From contig NZ_NGVS01000013.1 in NCBI RefSeq assembly GCF_002777975.1, positions 62,001 through 126,000 of the forward strand: 64,000 bases of DNA, read 5' to 3'. The notes under the pieces are model-generated. The model saw only the letters and a program-made list of their open reading frames with translations, was not told the DNA's origin and searched no databases. The position numbers and the translations under genes were made by a program. The DNA is from Shewanella carassii. GTDB taxonomy: Bacteria > Pseudomonadota > Gammaproteobacteria > Enterobacterales > Shewanellaceae. Shown here piece after piece: positions 55,298 to 62,989 of this stretch. The stretch's first letter is position 1. The number at the start of each line of letters is the position of its first letter.

Positions 55298-56030
55298 GGT
55301 GCAACTCCTCTCCAGTGGCGGTCATCAGGCTGCGAACCGGTGCTTCGCCGCGGATCCTTTCTTCAAATGCGGCTGTCATCCCCAGGTAGAATACGCAGGG
55401 CGAGGTTTCGGCCGAGGGCTTGAGTACCTTGATCTCGTCTCTGTGCTCGGCCAGCATGCGACTGATTTGGCTGCCGGGATCGTTGAGATCGCCGATGATC
55501 CTGGCTTCACCGACACAAGTTTCGACGCAGGCCGGCAGCAAGCCCGCCTCCAGCCGATGGGCGCAGAAGGTGCACTTGTCGGCGGTGTTGGTGTCATGGT
55601 TGATAAAGCGCGCATCATAGGGGCAGGCCTGGACACAGTAACCGCAACCGACACACCAGTGGCTGTCGACCACCACTATGCCGTCCTGGCGCTGAAATGT
55701 GGCGCCAGTGGGGCAAACCGGGATGCAGGGGGGATTTTCGCAGTGGTTGCAGAGCCTGGGCAGCATCATAAAGGCGCTTTCCTGCCCTTGGGTCACTTCA
55801 TACTGGTTGACTGTGGTACGAAACTGTCCCAGTGGGGGTTGGTTTTCTATGGTGCAGGCGACAGTACAAGCCTGGCAACCAACGCAGCGGCGCAGATCGA
55901 TCAGCATGCCATAGCGTTTGCCACTGGTTGCCTGGGGCTTGGAAGTCGATGCCTGGGCGACGGGCAAAAACGCAGCTCCGGCGCTGATGGCGGCGATTTG
56001 CCCCAGTAGTTGACGTTTACTCTTGTCCAT
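55287..56030 (-). CDS. ttrB: Tetrathionate reductase iron-sulfur subunit TtrB
   Basis: A 247-residue periplasmic electron-transfer protein with four Cys groups for four 4Fe-4S clusters: CVGCQACTVAC, CNHCENPPCIPVCPTGA, CVGCGYCVQACPYD and CTFCAHRLEAGLLPACVETC. It carries electrons from TtrC to TtrA. The signal peptide begins MDKSKRQLLGQ, with Lys-Arg in place of twin arginine, as known for Salmonella TtrB. First gene of ttrBCA; AGGAGTCTGT precedes the ATG at 56030. Confidence 0.93.
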   Translation of the reverse strand: MDKSKRQLLGQIAAISAGAAFLPVAQASTSKPQATSGKRYGMLIDLRRCVGCQACTVACTIENQPPLGQFRTTVNQYEVTQGQESAFMMLPRLCNHCENPPCIPVCPTGATFQRQDGIVVVDSHWCVGCGYCVQACPYDARFINHDTNTADKCTFCAHRLEAGLLPACVETCVGEARIIGDLNDPGSQISRMLAEHRDEIKVLKPSAETSPCVFYLGMTAAFEERIRGEAPVRSLMTATGEELHHGH

Positions 56031-56244
56031 ACAGACTCCTGAGTCTTGCGGTGATTGGAAACCCACCGGGCTCCTGTTGCCTGTATTCTCGGCAACTGGC
56101 GCCCTTGGTCTCTATAGTGGTTTTCCACATATCGGGGCCGCTATTGATCCAGCGCAAGAAATTGAGGCTAGAATGGCGGGCAGACTGATGTTGCCCCTGC
56201 CGCTTGTGGCCGCTACATTTCCTAACCGGAGCCAAAATCAAGAG
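56031..56244. promoter_or_regulatory. Divergent ttrB / ttrS control region
   Basis: The 214-base spacer must hold both ttr promoters and the TtrR site. Visible features are a small inverted repeat GTGG-TTTT-CCAC at 56117-56128 and TTGATCCAGCGCAA at 56142-56155, which matches only one half of an FNR box. Anaerobic (FNR-type) plus TtrR control is known for Salmonella ttr; the binding sites here are not proven. Confidence 0.5.
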
Positions 56245-58056
56245 ATGAGAACCCTGTATCTGCTGTGTTATCTGTTTGCGACTGTACTGCTCAGCCATTG
56301 GCCGTCAGCTGCGGTAGCGACTGAGCCGTTGCCGGTATCAGGCCCAGCCATGACAAGCGGAGCGCTGACCGATAAGGCGGTGGTGGATATAGGTGTGTTG
56401 GCTACCCGGGGCTACAGCGATAGCATCAACCGCTGGCAACCCACCATGAATTGGCTCGAGCAGCAGATCCCGGGATATTACTTTCGCCTGCACCCTTTGA
56501 CGCTGGAGCAGCTATCGCAGGCGGTGGCCGCCCAGGAGCTGGACTTTGTGATCACCAATCCGGGCCAATCAGTGCTGTTGGCGCGGCAATATTCCTTAAG
56601 CTGGCTGGCGACCCTCAAGAGCCGCCTCAATGCCGGTGAGCCGATGCAGGTGGGGTCGGCGCTGGTGGTAAGAAGCGAGTCCAGCCTGCAACATCTGCAA
56701 GATCTCAGGCACAAGCGCCTGGGGATAGTCTCGACCCAGGCCTTCGGCGGCTACCTGACCTTGGTGTATGAAGCGCGGCTCAAGCAGATAGATCTGCCAA
56801 GCTATGTGGCCGAGATCCAATCTTTGGGGTTTCCGCTGGATAATCTGCTCTATCGCCTGCGCGATGGCAGTATAGACGCCGCCGTGGTGCCAGTCTGCCA
56901 GTTGGAGCAGATGGCGGCGGAGGGGCTTATCGATGCCGGGCACTATCGGGTGCTGGATAACCAGGCGCCGGCAGGGTTTGCCTGCGAGGTGTCTACCCGC
57001 CTCTATCCCAACTGGTCTATGGCCAAGACCAGCCGTGCCGGTCAGGGGCTGGCCAAGCAGTTGACCCTGGCCCTATTGGCACTGCCGGAGGACAGTGAGG
57101 CGGCCAAAATGTCCGGCTCGCTGGGGTGGACCACGGCGGTCAGTCAACTGGCCATTGATAAGCTGCTCAAGGATCTGGACCTGCACCCATTGCAGGCGCC
57201 TTGGTGGCAAAGGGCGTTGCAGTGGCTCAAGGCCCACAGTCATTGGGGCTGGAGCTTGCTGGCGCTGCTGGTGCTGCTCAACGGTTATCACTTCTGGCTC
57301 GAATACAGTTTCAGTCGCCGCGGCCGGGAACTGGCCAAGGCCCAGCGGCAACTGAGTGAAAACCTCAGTCTGCTGGAACATGCCCAGCGGGCGGCGGTGG
57401 CCGGTGAACTGGGTGCCAGCCTGGCCCATGAGCTGAACCAACCTTTGGCGGCCATAGGCAACTATTGCCACGGCGCCAGTGTCAGGCTGCAACAGGGGCA
57501 ACTGGACAAATTGCCGCTGGCACTGGAACAGATACAGTCGGAAGTGGGCCGCGCCCACGGTATCATTCAAAGGCTCAGGGGGCTTTTGAAAAAGCGCCCG
57601 CCGCAAAAACAGTTGCAGCCGTTCAGCCCCTTGCTGAGCGAGACGCTGACTCTGCTGGGGCATGAACTGGAGAAACAAGCGATCCGCGTCGATTGGCAGA
57701 TTGTCGGCGAAGAAAGCCCCATGCAACTGGATACAGTCGCCATGCAGCAACTCTTGTTGAATCTGCTTAAGAATGCCATCGAAGCCTTGGCTGAAGAACC
57801 TAAGGCCGAGCGAATTATTGCGCTGCGGCTGGATTATCAATCTCAGCCCGGCAAGCTCTTGCTGGAAGTGCAGGACAATGGCCCAGGGCTTAAACAGGAT
57901 GGCAAGAGCCTGATGCAGGCCTTTACCAGTACCAAGACAGATGGCCTGGGGCTGGGGCTGGTGATCTGCCGCGAAATCGCCGAGAGCCATGGCGGCAGCA
58001 TCAGTCTGCTGCAGCCGCCTGAGGGCGGTTGTCTGGTCACTGTGGTGCTGGCTTAA
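56245..58056 (+). CDS. ttrS: Tetrathionate sensor histidine kinase TtrS
   Basis: A 603-residue membrane kinase. A signal/anchor helix (1-20) leads to a periplasmic PhnD-like binding domain (about 45-290; VDIGVLATRGYSDSINRWQP; FVITNPGQSVLLARQY; GIVSTQAFGGYLTLVYEARL). A second helix is at about 333-352. The kinase core has His395 in SLAHELNQPLAAIGN and an HATPase_c domain (NLLKNAIEAL; DNGPGL; GLGLVICREIAESHGG). Start 56245 is chosen by signal-peptide fit; ATG 56173 with GAGG upstream is an alternative that would add 24 residues. ttrR follows after 26 bases. Confidence 0.9.
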   Translation: MRTLYLLCYLFATVLLSHWPSAAVATEPLPVSGPAMTSGALTDKAVVDIGVLATRGYSDSINRWQPTMNWLEQQIPGYYFRLHPLTLEQLSQAVAAQELDFVITNPGQSVLLARQYSLSWLATLKSRLNAGEPMQVGSALVVRSESSLQHLQDLRHKRLGIVSTQAFGGYLTLVYEARLKQIDLPSYVAEIQSLGFPLDNLLYRLRDGSIDAAVVPVCQLEQMAAEGLIDAGHYRVLDNQAPAGFACEVSTRLYPNWSMAKTSRAGQGLAKQLTLALLALPEDSEAAKMSGSLGWTTAVSQLAIDKLLKDLDLHPLQAPWWQRALQWLKAHSHWGWSLLALLVLLNGYHFWLEYSFSRRGRELAKAQRQLSENLSLLEHAQRAAVAGELGASLAHELNQPLAAIGNYCHGASVRLQQGQLDKLPLALEQIQSEVGRAHGIIQRLRGLLKKRPPQKQLQPFSPLLSETLTLLGHELEKQAIRVDWQIVGEESPMQLDTVAMQQLLLNLLKNAIEALAEEPKAERIIALRLDYQSQPGKLLLEVQDNGPGLKQDGKSLMQAFTSTKTDGLGLGLVICREIAESHGGSISLLQPPEGGCLVTVVLA

Positions 58057-58082
58057 ACCCGTTTTGCCAAGGAGAAAGAAAA

Positions 58083-58727
58083 ATGCCGGGACAATTTGCG
58101 GCCCAAAACAGTTCACCGACTGATGACAAGCGTCAGTCAGTCTATCTGGTGGATGACGATGATTCGGTGCGGCGTTCGTTGGGATTTATGCTGGAAGGCT
58201 ATGGTTTTGAGGTGCAGGCCTTTGAAGATGCCGAGCATTTTCTCAAGGCGCAGCTGTTGGATCTGCCCGGCTGCCTGATCCTCGATATGCGTATGCCAGG
58301 GCTCAGTGGGGCGCAGCTGCAGCAACTGCTCAACGAGCGTAATAGCCCGCTGGCGGTGATCTTTCTCACCGGCCATGGCGACGTGCCGCTGGCGGTGGAT
58401 GCACTTAAATCCGGCGCGGTGGACTTTTTTCAAAAACCTGCCGATGGCGCTCGCCTGGCCGAGGCGGTCACCAAGGCGCTGAGTCACTCTGCTGAAATCG
58501 CCAAGCGCCGAAAGCTGCAAGGCATCTACCAGGCGCTGACTCCGAGGGAGAAAGAGATATTGCATCTCATCGCCAAGGGCTATAAGAACCAGCAAATAGC
58601 CGACGAACTCTGCATCGCCATGCGCACAGTGGAGATCCACAGATCCAACCTGATGAAGGGCATGCAGGTGAGCTCACTGGCTGAAATGTTGTTGATTTAT
58701 GCCGGGATAAAGACTGAAACCTATTAA
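58083..58727 (+). CDS. ttrR: Tetrathionate response regulator TtrR
   Basis: A 214-residue FixJ/NarL-type regulator. The receiver has VYLVDDDDSVRRSL, phospho-acceptor Asp68 in LILDMRMPGLSG and the Lys in FFQKPADG. The C-terminal LuxR-type helix-turn-helix is ALTPREKEILHLIAKGYKNQ then RTVEIHRSNLMKGM. It should be phosphorylated by TtrS and activate ttrBCA. AAGGAG lies nine bases before the ATG. Confidence 0.92.
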   Translation: MPGQFAAQNSSPTDDKRQSVYLVDDDDSVRRSLGFMLEGYGFEVQAFEDAEHFLKAQLLDLPGCLILDMRMPGLSGAQLQQLLNERNSPLAVIFLTGHGDVPLAVDALKSGAVDFFQKPADGARLAEAVTKALSHSAEIAKRRKLQGIYQALTPREKEILHLIAKGYKNQQIADELCIAMRTVEIHRSNLMKGMQVSSLAEMLLIYAGIKTETY

Positions 58728-58792
58728 ACCGAGAACTACCTTGCATTGTTGATGATATGTTATCATTTGTGGGTTGGATAATAGGTGGATCT

Positions 58793-59266
58793 ATGGATAG
58801 AAAAATCATATTACTGGCGACAGCTGGGCTTGTACCTTTTTCTCAAGCAGCTGTCTATAAATGCGAAATTGACGATAAGGTTATTTTTTCACAGGACCCA
58901 TGTGATGCAGGTTCAGAAGAAATAGATCTTAGTAATATTGGGAGCGTGGTTAGTCGGCAGGATTCTGTTCCTGAGGGCACTTTATCTAGTTTACGAGAAG
59001 ATATAGATACTTATGTAAAGGCGCAGGATATTCAACGTAAAATAGATGAACTTGAGTATGACAGGCGTCAGGTGTTTAAAGAGCGGGATAAGCGTATAAG
59101 GCAGTTGCAGCATAGCAGGGCCTTCGCCAGTAACAACCTTGCCGGGGCTAAGTGGGAGCAAAGTTTGGCTCAGGAGATGTCTGCTATTACTCAAGCTGCG
59201 GATTCGAGAGTGACCTCAATCGATAGGCAAATCGCGGAGCTTAAACAAGAATTGAAAAGTATGTAA
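58793..59266 (+). CDS. DUF4124-like exported coiled-coil protein
   Basis: A 157-residue exported protein with a signal peptide (1-19, ending FSQAA). A short DUF4124-like part follows: VYKCEIDDKVIFSQDPC, with two cysteines, then GSEEIDLSNI. A long charged coiled coil ends it (DIQRKIDELEYDRRQVFKER; SIDRQIAELKQELKSM). Function unknown. AGGTGG precedes the ATG at 58793. The gene is clearly more A+T-rich than the ttr genes before it and dusA after it. Confidence 0.7.
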   Translation: MDRKIILLATAGLVPFSQAAVYKCEIDDKVIFSQDPCDAGSEEIDLSNIGSVVSRQDSVPEGTLSSLREDIDTYVKAQDIQRKIDELEYDRRQVFKERDKRIRQLQHSRAFASNNLAGAKWEQSLAQEMSAITQAADSRVTSIDRQIAELKQELKSM

Positions 59267-59434
59267 GTTGATATTATTTCAATCCCTTTGGGTGGGTGAT
59301 TGCTTTCCGATGGGGTTAATGAAGGGGTTTGTTGTTTCATTATAGTGACAATTGCTTTTACATGTTTCTGCAGCTGTCGTTTTGTGGCCGCAGAGGGTAA
59401 AATAGCGGCCCATTTTTGCGTACCGGATCTGTGA

Positions 59435-60418
59435 ATGCCAAGCCCTATCGATGCCAACCGCCGTTTTTCCATTGCCCCCATGCTGGATTGGACGGACCGC
59501 CATTATCGTTACTTTGCCCGGCTGATGTCGAGTCAGACTCTGCTCTACACTGAGATGGTGACCACAGGCGCGATACTGCATGGCAAGGGCGATTATCTGG
59601 CTTATAACCAGGAAGAGCACCCGTTGGCATTGCAATTGGGTGGATCCAATGTTGAGGATCTGGCCCGCTGCGCCGAAATCGCCCAGCAAAGGGGGTATGA
59701 CGAAGTCAACCTCAATGTGGGATGCCCTTCGGATAGAGTACAGAACGGCCGCTTTGGCGCTTGTTTGATGGAAGAGCCCGAGCTGGTGGCCCATTGCGTT
59801 GATGCCATGCGCCAGAAGGTGGATATCCCGGTGACGGTCAAGACCCGCATCGGCATAGATGATAAGGATTCCTACGAATTTCTTTGTGACTTCATTACCA
59901 AGGTGAGTGCTGCAGGCTGCGATACTTTTATCGTTCATGCCCGCAAGGCCTGGTTGCAGGGGCTTAGTCCCAAGGAAAACCGTGAGATCCCGCCATTGGA
60001 TTATCCCAGGGTGTATCAATTGAAGCAGGATTTTCCCGGCCTGCAGATCAGCATCAATGGTGGTATCAAGAGCTTTGAAGAGATGCATGCCCATCTGGCC
60101 CAGCTGGATGGGGTGATGGTGGGGCGCGAAGCCTACCAGAATCCCTATCTGCTGGCCGAGGTGGATCAGAAGATCTTTGGCCTCGATAGCCAGGTTATGA
60201 GTCGCGATCAGGTGGTGGATGCCATGTTGCCCTATGTGGAAGCTCATCTGCAGTCGGGCGGCCGCTTGAATCATATCAGCAGACACATGACAGGCTTGTA
60301 TCAGGGGATCCCCGGCTCTCGCAGTTGGCGCCGTCATCTGAGCGAGAATGCCCACAAGCCGGGGGCAGGCATAGAAGTGTTACTGCAGGCTCGTGAAATG
60401 ATGCACAGCGGAGTTTGA
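59435..60418 (+). CDS. dusA: tRNA-dihydrouridine(20/20a) synthase DusA
   Basis: A 327-residue FMN enzyme that reduces U20/U20a in tRNA D-loops. It opens [20 protein letters not shown], has the catalytic Cys97 in [20 protein letters not shown], then [20 protein letters not shown] and [11 protein letters not shown], and ends with the DusA-type helical domain ([20 protein letters not shown]). Length matches DusA rather than DusB/C. Monocistronic, with a terminator at 60507. Confidence 0.95.
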   Translation: MPSPIDANRRFSIAPMLDWTDRHYRYFARLMSSQTLLYTEMVTTGAILHGKGDYLAYNQEEHPLALQLGGSNVEDLARCAEIAQQRGYDEVNLNVGCPSDRVQNGRFGACLMEEPELVAHCVDAMRQKVDIPVTVKTRIGIDDKDSYEFLCDFITKVSAAGCDTFIVHARKAWLQGLSPKENREIPPLDYPRVYQLKQDFPGLQISINGGIKSFEEMHAHLAQLDGVMVGREAYQNPYLLAEVDQKIFGLDSQVMSRDQVVDAMLPYVEAHLQSGGRLNHISRHMTGLYQGIPGSRSWRRHLSENAHKPGAGIEVLLQAREMMHSGV

Positions 60419-60506
60419 CCTTGCTGTAATACCCGAGTGGTGAAAATCGCTATGGTGATAGTGCTTTTTACCAACAGATAGGGAATTGCTGTGTTTTTGT
60501 GCTGCT

Positions 60507-60550
60507 ACGGTCAGTCATTCTGGGTTAATGATTGGCCGTTTTTGTTTTTT
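60507..60550 (+). terminator. Terminator of dusA
   Basis: Thirteen-base arms ACGGTCAGTCATT and AATGATTGGCCGT pair with two G-U wobbles around a seven-base loop, then TTTTTGTTTTTT follows. It separates dusA from the next operon. Confidence 0.75.
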
Positions 60551-60561
60551 ATTTCATTTAA

Positions 60562-60574
60562 TATCATATCCTTA
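60562..60574 (+). promoter_or_regulatory. Candidate IHF site
   Basis: TATCATATCCTTA matches the IHF consensus WATCAANNNNTTR at all but one fixed position, in A+T-rich DNA just upstream of the sigma-54-like promoter. IHF bending is a normal part of sigma-54 promoters. Confidence 0.4.
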
Positions 60575-60591
60575 ATCGAAAATTTTCCCAG

Positions 60592-60609
60592 TTGGCACGC
60601 CCTTTGAAT
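60592..60609 (+). promoter_or_regulatory. Sigma-54 (RpoN) type promoter of the PspC-containing operon
   Basis: TTGGCACGCCCTTTGAAT has a consensus -24 element (TTGGCACG) and a -12 element TTGA, with the key G residues exactly 12 bases apart. The E. coli pspA promoter has the same layout (TTGGCACG, then TTGT). Only the C of the -12 GC pair deviates. Confidence 0.65.
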
Positions 60610-60661
60610 TAGTCATCTTGACCGCTGACCCGCTCAGCTTAACCAGAAAGGGATGACAAGC

Positions 60662-60961
60662 ATGAAAACTTCCAACCTGACTATTCAATCTTTGCTGCTT
60701 GGCGTTGTTTTGGCCTCAGCCAGTGTTTCAGCCCAGGCCGATGTACTGCCTACTCAACCTATCCTCAGTGCTGTTGAACAGAACCTGAGCCAACAGGCCC
60801 AGACCATGTTGCTTAGTGCCAAGCGTGAAATGCTGGCCTCCCTGCAACAGGAACTGGAGCGTAGCGTGGCCCAACTGAGCGAGGAGATGACTCAAGAAAC
60901 CCTGAGTCAGATCACCGAATTACCCGTGGAGACCAGTGTTCTGACCCAAGCCAACGATTGA
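60662..60961 (+). CDS. Exported helical protein, first gene of the Psp-like operon
   Basis: A 99-residue protein with a signal peptide (1-26, cleavage after VSAQA) and a mature part that is one long amphipathic helix or coiled coil (LSQQAQTMLLSAKREMLASL; QQELERSVAQLSEEMTQETL). GGGATGACAAGC precedes the ATG at 60662; the frame also offers a start three codons earlier. I do not recognise a family. By context it is an envelope-stress protein acting in the periplasm. Confidence 0.6.
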   Translation: MKTSNLTIQSLLLGVVLASASVSAQADVLPTQPILSAVEQNLSQQAQTMLLSAKREMLASLQQELERSVAQLSEEMTQETLSQITELPVETSVLTQAND

Positions 60962-60968
60962 GGTGCCT

Positions 60969-61076
60969 ATGTGGATAAATAGCACTTTGGCACTACTGAT
61001 GTTTCTGCCGTTGCTTGGCTACACTCTGGTGGCGTTGTTAGCCTGCGGTGCCCGGCAGATACAGTTAACGAGATAA
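60969..61076 (+). CDS. 35-residue membrane protein in the Psp-like operon
   Basis: Reads MWINSTLALLMFLPLLGYTL then VALLACGARQIQLTR to a TAA at 61074. One membrane helix spans about residues 6-26, with a basic C-terminus. GAGGTGCC precedes the ATG by correct distance, and the gene fills the gap between its neighbours almost exactly (7 bases after the previous stop, 12 before the next start). Shape recalls small Psp proteins such as PspB/PspD/PspG but no sequence match is claimed. Confidence 0.55.
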   Translation: MWINSTLALLMFLPLLGYTLVALLACGARQIQLTR

Positions 61077-61088
61077 TCGGAGTCAGTT

Positions 61089-61283
61089 ATGTTTGATTTG
61101 GAACGTACACTCAAGGGAAATTCTTCCATCGTCTGTGGCCTATGCCGCGATATGGCCGAGCGTTTTGGCTGGTCGGTATTCTGGACCCGAATTGTTGCCG
61201 CAATCATCACTCTGATGCACCCATTGCTCGGATTGACGGCTTACTTTGCCCTGGCACTGCTGTGGCCCAAGTGGGTGAAATGA
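61089..61283 (+). CDS. PspC domain-containing protein
   Basis: A 64-residue protein consisting of just the PspC domain: a short N-terminus, then VCGLCRDMAERFGWSVFWTR (the conserved G-x-C-x-x-x-A-x-x-F-G-W element) and a membrane helix pair IVAAIITLMHPLLGLTAYFA ending in LLWPK. PspC senses secretin mis-insertion or membrane damage and binds PspA with PspB. Much shorter than E. coli PspC (119), with no C-terminal leucine-zipper part. CGGAGTCAGTT precedes the ATG. Confidence 0.82.
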   Translation: MFDLERTLKGNSSIVCGLCRDMAERFGWSVFWTRIVAAIITLMHPLLGLTAYFALALLWPKWVK

Positions 61284-61654
61284 GTATGTATAACAAGAGT
61301 CGAAACAAGCACAGAAGATATAGGTTGCTGTCTCAGTTACTGGTATGGAGCATTGTCGGCGCGCTGATCCTTATGGTCTCTCTGCTCAGCCGCGAGTTTA
61401 TGTCAGTGGGGATTTGGGGTAGTCCGTTTTTATGGTTGGATGCCGAGAACTGGAGCTGGGTGTTGACCCTGATAACCGCGATGCTGGCATTGGTCTGGGC
61501 CGCAATGACTTTCAGTGTGTTGGCTGTGGTGTGCGTACTTTGTGTTGCTGCGGCATTACTGATGTTTATCAGCGGCTTTGCAATGATTTGGCCCGTTCTG
61601 ATATTGGCATTGGCAGTATGGGGAATAGGCAAGTCCAGTCAATGGCAGGAGTAG
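61280..61654 (+). CDS. Three-helix membrane protein, last gene of the Psp-like operon
   Basis: A 124-residue protein with a very basic cytoplasmic start (NKSRNKHRRYRLLSQL) and three to four hydrophobic helices (about 19-38, 55-75, 78-97, 98-115). Its ATG overlaps the PspC stop codon (ATGA), so translation is coupled. Family not recognised. Likely works with the PspC-type protein in the inner membrane. Confidence 0.6.
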   Translation: MSMYNKSRNKHRRYRLLSQLLVWSIVGALILMVSLLSREFMSVGIWGSPFLWLDAENWSWVLTLITAMLALVWAAMTFSVLAVVCVLCVAAALLMFISGFAMIWPVLILALAVWGIGKSSQWQE

Positions 61655-61657
61655 TAG

Positions 61658-61699
61658 TGTTGCTGCGACTGGCTTGGTGTCAGCCCAGCCGCAGCAACA
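61658..61699. terminator. Long hairpin between the Psp-like operon and the enoyl-CoA hydratase gene
   Basis: Outer arms TGTTGCTGCG and CGCAGCAACA pair perfectly. The inner part (ACTGGCT with AGCCCAG) extends the stem with one bulge around a TGGTGTC loop. No T run follows on either strand. It may block read-through or protect transcript ends. Confidence 0.5.
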
Positions 61700-61719
61700 T
61701 TGGATTCAGCCTCGATGAT

Positions 61720-62460
61720 TTAACCTTTGTTGAGAAACTGGCGGAAAACCGCTTTGGCTTCATCGCTCTGCAGACGCTGGCCGAAGAGTTCCAACTCCTG
61801 GTGCATCTGGTGTTGTACCCGGCTCTTGTGTGGTCGCATAAGTTGTCTGGTGAGTTGCAGCGCCTGAGGTGGCTTGGAAGCCAGGGCCTTGGCCTTTTCC
61901 AGCGCATAAGGGAAGAGCTCCACCGGACTCAACATGCGGTTGATGAGTTTGAGATCCAGCGCCGTTTCGGCATCGAAACTCTCGCCCAGCAACAGCAGCT
62001 CAGAGGCCTTTTGGTAACCGACCAACTCAGGCAGTAGCAGGCTGGAGCCGGCTTCAGGCACCAGTGCCAGGTCGATAAAGGGCAAACGGAACTGGGCTGT
62101 GTTATCGGCATAGACCAGGTCACAATGCAGCAGCAGCGTGGTACCGATCCCGACAGCGGCTCCGCTTACAGCGGCGACCAAGGGCTTTTTCAGCTCCAGT
62201 AGGCAAAAGAGAAATCGCACTGCAGGATGGTTGGGGCCCAGATCCGGCTGCTTGAGAAAATCCGCCACATCATTGCCTGAAGTGAAGCAGTTTTCACTGC
62301 CTGTCAGCAGAAAGGCACGGATCTCGTTGTCCGCTTCCCCCTGGATCAGGTATTCTGTAAGCTGCTTATACATATCGAGATCGAGGGCGTTACGTTTATC
62401 CGGACGGTTAAAACGTATGATGCGTACACCCTGCTCATCCTGAACCTGAATCGTGCTCAT
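61720..62460 (-). CDS. Enoyl-CoA hydratase/isomerase family protein
   Basis: A 246-residue crotonase-fold enzyme. It shows VRIIRFNRPDKRNALDLDMY at the start, the oxyanion-hole element FTSGNDVADF, the core AAVSGAAVGIGTTLLLHCDL and the LALVPEAGSSLLLP region holding a catalytic Glu. The second Glu of true hydratases is not clearly present, so an isomerase or other crotonase activity is possible. AAGGAAACAACGA precedes the ATG. Monocistronic. Confidence 0.85.
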   Translation of the reverse strand: MSTIQVQDEQGVRIIRFNRPDKRNALDLDMYKQLTEYLIQGEADNEIRAFLLTGSENCFTSGNDVADFLKQPDLGPNHPAVRFLFCLLELKKPLVAAVSGAAVGIGTTLLLHCDLVYADNTAQFRLPFIDLALVPEAGSSLLLPELVGYQKASELLLLGESFDAETALDLKLINRMLSPVELFPYALEKAKALASKPPQALQLTRQLMRPHKSRVQHQMHQELELFGQRLQSDEAKAVFRQFLNKG

Positions 62461-62512
62461 TCGTTGTTTCCTTTGCTGACGAAATGGGTTTTACATGGAG
62501 TTTAAGACATAG

Positions 62513-62977
62513 ATGGCGATATTCAAACAACTGTTTAAAGTTATCTTGCTGGCCGGCATCAGTGCCAGCGCCTTCGCCTCGAACATAATGCTCGAACAAG
62601 GATATATCCGGGCTATGCCCGCTTCAGTTCCCAATACGGCGGCGTATCTGACACTCAGCAACCATGGCGCGGCGACTGAGCTGGTTTCTGCCAGCACCCC
62701 AGTGGCCCGTGAAACCATGCTGCATACCCTGATTGAAGAAGATGGCCTGGTTAAAATGCGCCATGTGGCGGCTTTCCCGCTGCCTGAGCATGGCCAGTTG
62801 ACGCTACAAAGCAGCGGCGATCACATCATGATCATGGGCCTCAAGGCACCGTTAGAGCTGGGGCAAAAAGTGCCTATGACACTGAGTTTTGCCAATGGTG
62901 AAACCCTCAATATCGAACTCGAAGTAAAATCCCCTCATGATGCTCCTGCAGCTCAAGAGCATCATCACCATCATTAA
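62513..62977 (+). CDS. PCu(A)C family copper chaperone
   Basis: A 154-residue periplasmic protein with a signal peptide (about 1-23). The PCuAC copper motif is present: a Met-Leu-His (ETMLHTLIEEDG), KMRH about ten residues on, and the distant GDHIMIMGLK (H-x-M). The C-terminus ends in a His cluster (AAQEHHHHH) that may add metal binding. Members deliver Cu(I) to cytochrome oxidase CuA or store periplasmic copper. The stop is 12 bases before the next gene. Confidence 0.85.
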   Translation: MAIFKQLFKVILLAGISASAFASNIMLEQGYIRAMPASVPNTAAYLTLSNHGAATELVSASTPVARETMLHTLIEEDGLVKMRHVAAFPLPEHGQLTLQSSGDHIMIMGLKAPLELGQKVPMTLSFANGETLNIELEVKSPHDAPAAQEHHHHH

Positions 62978-62989
62978 GGAGAACCCGGG

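Noticed and set aside
57073-58116. A 347-codon minus-strand frame opposite ttrS
   Set aside because: TtrS kinase motifs are clear on the plus strand; the antisense product is rich in Gln/Leu/Arg, typical of a shadow of GC-rich coding DNA.
59279-60355. A 358-codon minus-strand frame opposite dusA
   Set aside because: DusA motifs are intact on the plus strand and the antisense frame shows no family features.
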